A stretch of DNA of 64,000 nt, from positions 10,195,513 through 10,259,512 of the forward strand of contig CM030865.1 of the NCBI GenBank assembly GCA_018105865.1, read 5' to 3'. The notes under the pieces are model-generated. The model had not been told where the DNA came from. It saw only the letters and a program-made list of their open reading frames with translations, and searched no databases. This DNA is from Metaphire vulgaris. Taxonomy: Eukaryota > Annelida > Clitellata > Crassiclitellata > Megascolecidae. A program made the translations under genes and the position numbers. Every line of letters begins with the position of its first letter. The stretch's first letter is position 1. Positions 34,951-46,300 of the stretch are shown one piece after another.

Positions 34951-37230
34951 TGTTTATATAGCGCAATACGATCTAAGCGCTTTTATAGCATCGCACCATA
35001 GAAAGTTCATTACTAAGGCAGTGAGGCACTCTAAAAACTAAATGTAATGTCTACACAAGTGGAAAATTAAAGTTGTAATGCTCTTATAAACACTTCTGGA
35101 AATAGACGGGCAATTCTCAAATCTGTTATGGATCTCCAAATTTTTTAAACATAAAATCTCAAACCGAAACTTCGGAATATGGCAACTCATTAATATTCAT
35201 GAGCATAGTTTCTATAGCAGTTGTGAAGTCCTTCGAGCTGTCATTTCCCATGCGTACGCGGATGACAGGCAAATTTAGTCATCTCTTGTCTCCCGTCATA
35301 GTCAGAGCAGCTCCGGAAGTCTTTCGATAGCTGACTCTCCGCTGTTACCGCCTGGACACGGGAAAACGTCTCGCACTGAACCTATAGACGAAACGGAATT
35401 TACGTGGATCAGCATCCCCCGGCAGAAGGAGGCTTCTTAACTTGACCCGGGATCCATTCGTGGTCGGTAACGTCTCCATCGCACCTTCAGAAAGTCTGCG
35501 TCTTCTAGGAGTGATATTGGACAAAACTCTGACACTCGAAGACCATGTGAACAGTGTAGTTCGATGCTGCCACTATCATGTACGGAGAGTCAAGCAGGTC
35601 CGGCGCTACCTTACTGTGAGCACTGCGATACAGTTGGTCCAGGCGGTTGTATTATCAAGGTTGGACTACTGTCACAGTGTCCTGCTTGGCCTAACGGATA
35701 GCAAACTGTGTATTTTGAACATCGCTCTTAACCTAAGGTAGCCTACTTACATTCTACGCGTAAAGTAACATTCCACTGACATTCCAATGGAGCAGAAGAA
35801 GCCGTTGTCGTTGGTTGATCATTTAGTTCAATGAAATTGAACTTGCATTCAAATGCAGCTCCAATGTCCTCGGCATTAACTTGAACAACTACGGTAGAAA
35901 TTATCTGACACGATGAAGAGACACAACTCTCGATAAAATCGGACGAAATGTGGCGATGACCGTCGCCATTCTGAATTAACCATTGAAAAGAAGGTGTCCT
36001 GGCACCACTGTAGATGAGGCGACATTGCATGAGGACAATGTCTGATTCCTGTACGATATTGTTCGATTCGCTCGTATTTGTTTGGCATATTGGATTGGCA
36101 GCTATAGCAACAAAATTCAAATTATGGGTGAAATTTTATGCAAGGTAGTGGAGTCTTTAATGTAAGGACCATGCCTCCTTAAAGTGTCGTTAAGACTCAA
36201 AACAATTATTAGAAGGAAATTCAAGAAACATTATCGAATTAACGTGGATGAAAACTGTAAACTTAAAATTAACAGCAACATTTAGAAACGTAAGGTTGAA
36301 AATTGTAGACGTATCTTTGTAATTATGAAGGACAGTCGCTAGTTATATCAATTGAATTTTAAAAATTAATACAACATAATTCAAGATAAAATCAAATTCA
36401 TACTAGAAATTATTTAGTTTTTAGAGTTTCTTCTCACATAAGGTGGCACAATTCAAAGTTATTGTAGGCTATCTGACGTATGATATCATGTATGATAGTG
36501 CATACAATCAAGGAAAGCAGATGTGTCGGTCAAATTCGAAAGATCATTCAACAAAATCAAATAATAATTATTATTGTCGAAATGCAGTTTTGATTTATTA
36601 CTCTGGTCTCAGGCGTTACCTACCCAAAACGATTAGTTCGGCTGAATATAAATTTTTATTTGCGGAAAAATCTGAATTCGGAATTGAGATGATGCATTCG
36701 TAAATTCCAGCGTGTTCAAGATTTGTTTCGGGAATTTGAAGAGCTCGACGTAGCTTGGTGGAATTAGCAGTAGATTCGCCGCTGAATGTCTCTTTAAATG
36801 AAGTTCTTATTCCAACGTAGGAGCAGTTGAGAATTTTGGAAAAGGTTGACTTATTAAGCTTACAGTACTTCCATCGAATGATAGCGTTTTCCACGTCTGA
36901 GCTGCATTCCATTTCAACTGGAGCTCCAGCAACTATTGCACGATTAGTCGGCTTTGTCGTAAAGCTTTCTCTTGCACTTGCATTTCCTGAAATCCATAAT
37001 TGTTAACTTTTATATTTTCAAATCTCGGATGAAGCACATTTATTGAAATCATTTATGAGTGTATAACAATTTGCAACACTTTAAGCTTATGTGTAATCGG
37101 TAAAGAAATGAGTTGCATAGAAAATGTGTGTATTGGACCCTAGAATTAATTCAACGTTGGCAACTTTATATTTTAAAGAATAATTCTTACCGATGACTGC
37201 ACATACGAATAGGACGATTGCGCCAAACAT
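30998..37230 (-). CDS. Ig-domain receptor with ITSM/ITIM-like tail (six-exon model)
   Basis: The model is joined from exons (high to low) 37230-37191, 36986-36624, 36101-35751, 34280-34014, 33121-33026 and 31224-30998. All junctions are GT-AG and phase 1; the product is 447 aa. Exon 1 is a signal peptide (MFGAIVLFVCAVIG). Exons 2-4 encode three Ig-like domains; the last has AxGNPPPTYTWQKL and TYVCIARN and resembles I/C2 sets. Exon 5 is a transmembrane helix (ALIGVCVTCVCLIVLFVCV) followed by basic residues. The tail (373-447) has YTNM (Y386, PI3K-type YxxM), TEYNKV (Y409, ITSM consensus TxYxxV), SNYEVI (Y423, ITIM consensus) and YENT (Y441, Grb2-type YxN). By analogy with such receptors it would be a plasma-membrane inhibitory or switch receptor; no ligand can be inferred. 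Intron 3 is enlarged by repeats (about 34404-35740). Exon 4 uses a weaker GTTTGT donor. Extra exons in intron 5 cannot be excluded. Confidence 0.8.
31336..31520. mobile_element. hAT MITE inside receptor intron 5
   Basis: Termini CAGTGGCGGCTCC / GGAGCCGCCACGG. The target duplication ACTAGTCC (31328-31335 and 31521-31528) is perfect, so the insertion is recent. It lies only about 110 bp upstream of the cytoplasmic-tail exon on the minus strand. Confidence 0.95.
32256..32664. mobile_element. MITE with GGGGCTGTCCATTAATTA termini
   Basis: Left GGGGCTGTCCATTAATTATG and right TAATTAATGGACAGCCCC are inverted repeats. The flanks are TAA and TTA. It lies in intron 5 of the minus-strand receptor. Confidence 0.9.
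32745..32940 (-). repeat. tRNA-derived SINE
   Basis: On the minus strand it reads CGGAAAGTTAGCAGAGTGGT then GGTCGCGGATTCGATACCC, good A- and B-box counterparts, then the TAGCGAGTAAGG-complement body. It is the best-preserved head of this SINE in the window and lies in receptor intron 5. Confidence 0.75.
33790..33896. repeat. ATT and GTT microsatellite
   Basis: An ATT array (about 33797-33872) is followed by GTT units. It is preceded by AACCACTTAAAATCACA, the same LINE 3' context as at 19840 and 61985. It lies in intron 4 of the minus-strand receptor. Confidence 0.95.
34404..35740 (+). mobile_element. LINE-derived insertion in receptor intron 3
   Basis: The equivalent intron of the plus-strand receptor (41785-41945) is 161 bp and lacks this segment. 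It contains an AAT array (about 34868-34949), a TGTTTATATAGCGCAA-type 3' end and a degraded reverse transcriptase C-terminal frame (about 35290-35735). That frame holds SLRLLGVILDKTLTLEDHV and VVLSRLDYCHSVLLGL, typical of CR1/L2-like LINEs. Confidence 0.8.
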
Positions 37231-38068
37231 CGCTCGAAAATTGTATAGGTCTGCTTTTATTAAGCTTCGAAGACCTTCATAAGTTAAGAAAGCTAAATGG
37301 TTTACGTTTCCAAGAAAGTGAATTAAAAATTGCAAAGTATTCTATGCATAAAGATCACACTGTCACAATGTCCTTGCTATCTGCCCTTAGTACTAGCAGT
37401 TCTCGTGATATAATGCTTCTTTTATCATTGATATAGTATTTGTTCAACGAGAAGTACAGTAAACTGACATTAAGAGCATCCTGGTGTGTGCAAACGATAA
37501 AAACTGAGATCAAAGATTAGGCCTACGTTTCTGTAGGTAATTTCCTCCTGGCCCTGTTGTGAACATGGACATTTCGAAATTATTATTTCAGTTTCGCTTT
37601 GTGTATTTAGGCCTAGTATAAGCCTATGAAAGCTTCTGTTAAAATATGAATTAGACTTATAGTAAATTATTTCTAAGGAATTATCTTTGCAATTTGTACT
37701 TTATCGGTTCATTTATAGAAAATGCACCTATCTAATTGGTTGACCGTTGACGTACCGTATTTGTACTTTTAATATATTTCCAAGAGAGGCTAAAAATTAG
37801 AACTGGACTGTAAAGCCGACGGAAGCTAGTTAACGACTCGCAGGAGCCTTTGGGTTGACACAGTTTTCAACTCAATTTAAGTGGTTGGTAGCAATGGCAA
37901 CATTGTGAAGGCAACCATATGTTCGGCGGAATGACTGGCCATCGTCTGCCGTCAATCCAAAGGGATCGGGACCCCCCCCCAAAAAAAAAAAATTAGGGTA
38001 GGGGTTCCAGCACTTGTTGAGCTCCCAATATTTCAATATCGTTATCTGTCAGATGACATATTTCTAGA

Positions 38069-38180
38069 ATAAATGCATGTTCTTCATAAAATAAATGCAT
38101 GTTCTTCATAAAATAAATGCATGTTCTTCATAAAATAAATGCATGTTCTTCATAAAATAAATGCATGTTCTTCATAAAAT
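38069..38180. repeat. 22-bp tandem repeat, about five units
   Basis: The unit ATAAATGCATGTTCTTCATAA plus one A is repeated five times with essentially no divergence, suggesting recent expansion. Confidence 0.95.
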
Positions 38181-38529
38181 TTATCGTTTTAGAATTCCAT
38201 ATTAACATATCGGTTCAGCGATGGCGATCCACAGGGGCCGGTCCCCCCATTCATTTATAGTACATTCAGCATTTATTTTTGTTGTATGCTCAGGACATGT
38301 TGCCTCACTCCAACATCAATAACTGTTTTACTCAACAGTTTTAGACTAATAAGTCGTTGCGGTACCGTGACTGCGTTTATGCAAATTACCTGAAACTGTG
38401 AACTTTTTGAATCCGGTAGTTAATCCATTGTGACAAACAACCAGTCGGACTGTCGAAAACTGGTCGCTTGGTGAGTGTCTTAAGTGGAACGGTCATGCCC
38501 GCTTAATGGTCGTCATGGGACGATGTCAA

Positions 38530-39300
38530 GATGTTTTTAAAGCTATATTCCTGAGCTATATCTTCAAGATTTTAGAGATAGTCCAAATTTCTGCACCATA
38601 CAGTGTATAACATGACTGGCCAAGCAGAATATCTCAGAGATTAATCTTTTTATATTGCTAAATGTCTGCTTGTCAGTGCGTGTGTTTTTGCATCACTGGT
38701 GAACCAGTTTTCCAGATATGTGAAAGTTGTGACTTCTTTAGTTTTCCTCCATATATGTTGATTTTTCAGTTGTGGTTGTCTTTCTTCTTGGAGCTTCTTC
38801 AAACATCCATAATGTTTTGTTGATGTTAACTCTTAAACCTTTCTTCATGCTTTCTCTATTTACTTGATTAAGGAGTTCCTGCAATTTTTGTTATGAAACC
38901 GATATAAGCGCTACATCATCTGCAAATTGTAGGTTATTAACGTTATGTACACCTACTCTAAGTCCTCCTAGCTTTTCACGATTTCTTTCCGTGTGCACTG
39001 AAAAATTCCGGATATAATCCACATACCTGTCTGGCACATTTTACTATTCGGAACCATTTTCTAGTTGTTCCATTTTTACTAATTCCTAGGTGTTGCTTTC
39101 TGGTTCCAATATTTTTCTGTAAATATTCAAATAAATATTTTCCTTTCTTCTATCCCTGCTCCTTCCAGGCACTTAAAAACTTCATTATGGCGGACATTAA
39201 CGAAAGCCTTTTCACAATCGATGACACAAGCTTACAAATAGAATACACAAAGCTGTTTCTTTATCAGATGTTCCGCTATGTTGGAGTTAAGGCAGAGTTA
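38530..39300 (-). pseudogene. Decayed LINE reverse transcriptase
   Basis: Read on the minus strand, motif A appears as VIDCEKAFVNVRHNEVFKC (about 39225-39165), motif C as NLQFADDVALI (about 38950-38905), then QELLNQVNRESMKKGLRVN, then SCYTLYGAEIWTISK near 38600. The motif order is correct but frames and stops are broken. It is RTE/Jockey-like and non-functional. Confidence 0.75.
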
Positions 39301-40307
39301 GCGATATTGATTATAATTAAAATGAATAGCCTACTCAATAAGGAAATGATTTGGAGTGCCATTCACCTTGAGCACCTTCAGTAAATTGGCTATAGGCGAT
39401 AATAGGCCTACAGTAGTTGAGTAGCCCCTGCAAGAATAGATCGAAATATGTAAAAATGCATATAATTGTCCGCTACAGGTGCCCAAAACCGTTTGGAAAA
39501 ATTCATAAAATCTCAGTGAAATTTTTTATAAAGCCGAAGGGGTAGCATGACTGGCATCCTCCCGCTGAGCAATGCGAAAGTTAACAATAATTAAAACGAT
39601 AAAGGCCTAATAAAGAACAGCAGATGAGCAGAACAGCAGTATGTGCAAACTTTAGATACAGAGATATCAAACTTTGTACATCTCGAGAATAAGTTAAAAG
39701 TAAAAATGGTATAATATTTTAACGGACAAGTAATTATGTATATATACGTTTTTCAGAATTTAACCGGTGGAGAACATAATACAACGCTGACTTCTAAAAA
39801 TTGTTTCCTGAAATTTTTGGTGAAGTTATATGAAATATAGTGCTTATTCATATTTTCAAGAAGCTTTCAAAAGTTTATACCATATATGCAATAAATACAC
39901 TAAGCTTACAGTGCAAATGATTGGTGAAATACGCACAAAGCGAAAGGTGAAATAATAATTACGAAATGTCCATGTTCACAACAGGGCCAGGAGGAAATTA
40001 CCTACAGAAACGTAGGCCTAATCTTTGATCTCAGTTTTTATCGTTTGCACAGACCCGGATGTTCTTAATGTCAGTTTACTGTTCTTCTCGTTGAACAAAT
40101 ACCATATCAATGATAAAAGAAGCATTATATCACGAGAACTGCTAGTAACAGGCGCATATAGCAAGGAAATGTTGACAGTATGATCTTTATGTAAAGAATA
40201 CTTTGCAGTTTTTAATTCACTTCCTTGGACATGTATACCAGTTAGCTTTCTTAACTTATGAAGGTCTTCGAAGCTTAATAAAAGCAGACCTTAACAATTT
40301 TCGAGCG

Positions 40308-43300
40308 ATGTTTGGCGCAATCGTCCTATTCGTGTGTGCAGTCATCGGTAAGAATTATTCTTTAAAATATAAAGTTGCCAACATTGAATTAATTCTAGGG
40401 TCCAATACACACATTTTCTATGCAACTCATTTCTTTACCGATTACACATAAGCTTAAAGTGTTGCCAATAGTTATACACGCATAAATGATTTCAATAAAT
40501 GTGCTTCATCCGAGATTTGAAAATATAAAAGTTAACAATTACGGATTTCAGGAAATGCAAGTGCAAGAGAAAGCTTTACGACAAAGCCGACTAATCGTGC
40601 AATAGTTGCTGGAGCTCCAGTTGAAATGGAATGCAGCTCAGACGTGGAAAACGCTATCATTCGATGGAAGTACTGTAAGCTTAATAAGTCAACCTTTTCC
40701 AAAATTCTCAACTGCTCCTACGTTGGAATAAGAACTTCAATTAAAGAGACATTCAGCGGCGAATCTACTGCTAATTCCACCAAGCTACGTCGAGCTCTTC
40801 AAATTCTCGAAACAAATCTTGAACACGCTGGAATTTACGAATGCATCATCTCAATTCCGAATTCAGATTTTTTCGCAAATAAAAATTTATATTCAGCCGA
40901 ACTAATCGTTTTGGGTAGGTAACGCCTGAGACCAGAGTAATAAATCAAAACTGCATTTCGACAATAATAATTATTATTTGATTTTGTTGAATGATCTTTC
41001 GAATTTGACCGACACATCTGCTTTCCTTGATTGTATGCACTATCATACATGATATCATACGTCAGATAGCCTACAATAACTTTGAATTGTGCCACCTTAT
41101 GTGAGAAGAAACTCTAAAAACTAAATAATTTCTAGTATGAATTTGATTTTATCTTGAATTATGTTGTATTAATTTTTAAAATTCAATTGATATAACTAGC
41201 GACTGTCCTTCATAATTACAAAGATACGTCTACAATTTTCAACCTTACGTTTCTAAATGTTGCTGTTAATTTTAAGTTTACAGTTTTCATCCACGTTAAT
41301 TCGATAATGTTTCTTGAATTTCCTTCTAATTGTTTTGAGTCTTAACGACACTTTAAGGAGGCATGGTCCTTACATTAAAGACTCCACTACCTTGCATAAA
41401 ATTTCACCCATAATTTGAATTTTGTTGCTATAGCTGCCAATCCAATATGCCAAACAAATACGAGCGAATCGAACAATATCGTACAGGAATCAGACATTGT
41501 CCTCATGCAATGTCGCCTCATCTACAGTGGTGCCAGGACACCTTCTTTTCAATGGTTAATTCAGAATGGCGATGGTCATCGCCACATTTCGTCCGATTTT
41601 ATCGAGAGTTGTGTCTCTTCATCGTGTCAGATAATTTCTACCGTAGCTGTTCAAGTTAATGCCAACGACATTGGAGCTGCATTTGAATGCAAGTTCAATT
41701 TCATTGAACTAAATGATCAACCAACGACAACGGCTTCTCCTCCTCCATTGGAATGTCAGTGGAATGTTACCTTACACGTAGAATGTAAGTACCTTAGGAT
41801 AAGAAGATATCGTTAATTAAGAGGGTTGGGTGGCTGATTTGTTAGAATTTAATTATATTCTGACATTTGAAATAACTACATTATCGCCAATGGCATAGAC
41901 ACTGCTCCTCTCAATCTCTTCCCTAATTTTTGGTTAACATTGCAGATGGTGTCAGAAATGTATCATTTACTCCAATGAGAATAGTCTACGAGGCTGGCAG
42001 TGAGATCCGCTGCACTGCTGAGGGCAATCCATCTCCAACGTACACATGGCAGAAGTTAACGTATCCACCCGTCGTCATTAGCACCGATTCTATTTTGACG
42101 CTGGGCACATCCGACGAGGAAGAAAACCAGGAAGCCTACATGTGCATCGCGCGAAATATGGTTGGAGGCAAAGAAAGAAAGGCCAACGTAACAGCTTATA
42201 TCACAATCGAAGTTGGTAAGGAAATTTCCGATTGCCTTTTGTAGCTCTAAGAGTCATTCTCCTATATAATTAATTCTCGATGTCCCTTTGGAATGTCTCT
42301 ATTTCGCATGTCCGTTGACTTTGAACGTGAATACTGTGTCTTGTCAAAGGCGAATGCCTTTGCGAGCGACACGCACTCACCGCGAAGTGCTCCTCCGTGG
42401 CCCTTTACCCCTTGCTGCCTCTTTACCCTTGCCCCGTGCACCTCTGCCTCTGGTCCTCTGGTTTCCATTTTCTCCCGGGTCACCCTGGTCATTCTCCTTT
42501 TCCTCCCCGACCCCCTTGTCTCTCTGCCGCTCTTGCGCTTTCCTACTTTGTCCCCTTGCTTCTCTGCTCCCTTTGCAATCCTTGCCCATTTTCTCTTTGC
42601 TCCTTGTCCCTCGCCACCATTTGCCCCTTGCCATTCTATCCCATGGGTAAAAATGGTACTCTTCGCCCCTCTTGCCAGTTAAGCATGCGCTCGTGTTTCT
42701 CGGTAAAATATTGTTTTGCAACAATATTAGTGAGTGGTATTCTATTTAAAATTTATACTCTTAGACTGAGTAATTCTAAGTTGAATAACACGCATTTTAC
42801 TTTTCTTTTATCGAATACTTCGTCCGAGATGAGTAGTCCGGAGATGAGTAGTAGTGGTTCTTGGAGTAGAACAGAATGTGTTTCTTGGAGAAAATCCTCC
42901 ATACTGTCAAAAGCATCTAGCCTCTTAAGCGGATCGAACCGATTGACCTCAGAAGGATTACCGGCATAAGAATTGGTATGCGGACTGTTCAACGCGGACT
43001 ATTCCCATCAAGGTCTATTTATCTCCGGACCTTTTAAAAGGAGGACTATTCATCTCCGGACTATTCATCTCGGCCGAAGTGCTAAATGCAAGAAAAGTAA
43101 AATATGCGATGCATTTAAATAATCTCTCCGTTAGAAATGCTTCATGTTTGTTCATGATTTTTATCGCTTCTCAATGTTGACCGGTCGTTTCAGTTTCTTA
43201 CATGCCTCTTGTAACGATCGCTTTGGGCATCGTGTGTTTCTGCTTAATGATTCTAGTCGCTGTTGTCGGTCGAACCTACATCATAGGTTAGCAATCATTC

Positions 43301-46300
43301 TGCTTGTATTTCGAAACTTTAAATCAAGTCTATTGGTTTGAAATATAGTAAGTAAGTAAGTAAAATCTCGTAAATTTATACAGCGCTTTGGAAAGTAGTA
43401 AAGTAGTAGCTGCTTATTCTTACAGTATGTGCTTAATCTTTCTTGAAATAGCTATAGGCAAGGTAGGTTGTCGGCCGGGCAAAAGTCAGTGTATCCATGA
43501 GGTGGCGGGTTGGACCGTTGGGCTGTTATAAGCTGTGGAGGAAATGACTTTGGAATAGGAAGGTTTTAAGTTTAGACCTAAAGACTTGAAGAAATGGTGT
43601 AGGAATTAAAGGAAATGAGGATGTGGAGCTTGTTTTGCTTAGTTTTTTCTAGTGCTTGGGGGTCGGTTCCATGGATATTTCAACACCCCTAACACCTCCA
43701 ACACCCCCAAATTTCGGTCGACACCTCCCAAAACTGGTAATGCGACAATGGTATGTATACAAAATGCATACTAATTAGCTCAGAACACCCCCTCCCAAAT
43801 GGAGAAGGACATCCCCCAACTTTTATTATCGGATGACTTTTTTGCTTGTCAGAGGTTTTTTAGAGTTTATAAGTTGGTTTCGGGACTTGATAACGTTTTT
43901 TTGCTTGTCAGCCATAAATTCGACACCCCCTAGATTTTCCCGACACTCTCCAAATTCAAAATCCTAGAAATAACCAAGGTCAGTTCTCGTCCTTGATGGG
44001 GAGAGTCAGTCCTCGTTCTTATCCTTGTCCTTGGGACTCAGTCCTTGTTAACATCACTGGTATTCGCCCTGTGACTTGTTAACTCGTTGTCGTGTGACCA
44101 TTGCTGTCGTATATGTACGGTGTGTTTCTGTCTATCGCCCGAATGACTTCTGTAGTGTAACGTACTGCCTTAAATCCTACAATATTTAGGGTAGTGTTAG
44201 AATAAGCCGTTGAGTTTAGGCGTGCAAATGAACGTCAAGTTTTTTTATTAGGGAAAAATAAAGAGGCACAACGCAAACAGAAATTAGCGAGGAAATTGGC
44301 ATCTTTGATTAAGGCTGATCCATGCGCCTGGCTGTGCTACTGAATTTGTTTTAACTTTTAAGGAGGTTAGCTTTGTTGACATGATTATCTTGACATGATT
44401 GTCACATAAATGATTCGTTGCAGACGGTCTATCGAAGGTCCAGTCTCGCTTGTGTTCACAATGTTCAGTGCGTGATGAAATCCACGAACCGGATTTAGTA
44501 CCAGAAGTTGAAGGCTAGAGATTTTTTTACTTCACTTATAAGGACAGAGATTAAGCATCGAACAATATTTGTAGTAAGTGCATGTCATCGTTTGTTGTTT
44601 CATTTATAATCCATGATAAATAATAGAGAATTCCTTGACTTGGGGCCCGCAGTGGCGACTCTAAGATTTGACAAGTGGGGAGCCGTTGGGGTGGCAACTT
44701 CTAATCATGGTGGGCCAACCATTTGTTGTTTAATGTATGTAGCATTAAGTATAGGGTCCCAACTGGGGGCAACTGGGGGGCCAGGCACTCAATAGGGGGC
44801 ACGGGCCCCTCTGCTTCCCAGTGGAGCCGCCACTGCTTTGGGGCAGTAAGATGGCTGGTTAATAGCACGCTGAAGCATGATGCTGACGGAATAGGATCGA
44901 CTCCCGTAGGAGCCCCAAGGACGCAGTACCCGATTACCCATTAGGCATACTAGGCAACTGCCTATGGGCTCCGCGACTTTTAGGGGTCCCATAAGACAGT
45001 GATGAAAGAAATTTTTACTTACTTATTCTCATGAATAGCGCTATACGAAAGGCACGTGACGACGCTGACGTCATACAATAATGTTTACACTTCAATGGCG
45101 TTCTAGTAGTGATTAGGGGCCTGGCCCCTAAGGTGAGGCCCCAAGAGTTTAACTGCCTAAGGGCCTCCACGGTGCTTAATCCGGCGCTGTAAGGACGACT
45201 CAGCCTTCACTCGCCAGATGGGAATGCCAAAATGAATAGCAATAGCGGCACTAAGGCCCGCCGAGAGTGGGGGTCAGGGAACAAATGTCCAGGGGCCCGG
45301 CGATCTGTAGGAGGCCCGAGCGGGTCCGCAATAACGTTTGTCATCTCTCCACTCAATACTATTTATTATGAACCGCTGCGGGCGGCAGGTTGGCGGGGCC
45401 CGCCGATGGTGGCTGGGGTCTTTCTAAAAAAATAAAAACACTTTAACAGTTCTTAGGGGCCCACGATTGCTCTCCTCCCACAGGGGCCCGGAATTTCTCT
45501 CGACGGGCCTGGCAACGATGCGAAGGTAAGCGCAGGTTTGGCGAAGAAGACTGGCCACCGTCCGCCGATGAATGATTTAGGCACCTACGGGCTGATGGCC
45601 ATGAAACCGAGGATCGGCATCGGGCCCTAAAAGGTTATAAGAGTCTCCTTTTCACTTTTGCATTAAATTACATTTAGTGACCTTGGGTTACGCACTTTGT
45701 GCCTGTGAAGAAGACGATAGAAAATGCTCTCGCCCTCTTCATTTCCAGTTGACGCAACGCCGTAGGCTATTGTAGACCCAAGTCAGAACAGAAAACTAGA
45801 TATGTAATCTTACTTCTAATTTGCAGACCGTTATCTTGAACCTCTGGCGCGTGGTCACAACTCTGCAAGAATTGTGGAAGGTATGCAGATAGCATGGCTA
45901 TCAAAAGAAATTAATTAATTAATTAATTAATTAATTAATATATAAGTGTCCGGAGACAGATAAATATATACTCTTCAGCTGTCGTCTTCATCTGGATCAG
46001 AAGCAGAGAGAGTCCCTTGGAAAGCAATCGCATTGAATCTTCGTACAGTCCTGGAAATGTCGACATAGCCTAAAAATTTGGGGCAGTGTCAACACCGCCT
46101 GATTTCATACTTTGCCTGTAACATACTGTATATATATTGTTATCAAATAAAATTATAATATAAAAATGTCACAGATATATTAAAGAGACCTTTCGTCGGT
46201 TGCGACGAAGGGAAGAAGAAGCCTCAACATATCATGCACATTGTTAATGGGCTAGAGTCAGTGGCGTCATTTCACACTTTTCTTGGGGACGAGAACATTT

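Larger units (their letters stand above)
37613..39935. other. Spacer of the inverted receptor duplication
   Basis: Similarity between the two arms stops near 37612 and resumes near 39936. The ~2.3 kb between holds a poly-C/poly-A run (37973-37992), a 22-bp tandem repeat and a decayed LINE. It must also contain the divergent promoters of both genes, but I recognise no clear promoter motif. Confidence 0.6.

Noticed and set aside
38069..38180. CRISPR-like array
   Set aside because: The units are directly abutting with no spacers, in an animal genome.
42262..42992. Overlapping frames of 76-190 codons on both strands
   Set aside because: They arise from a pyrimidine-rich tract in a receptor intron; no domain and biased composition on both strands.
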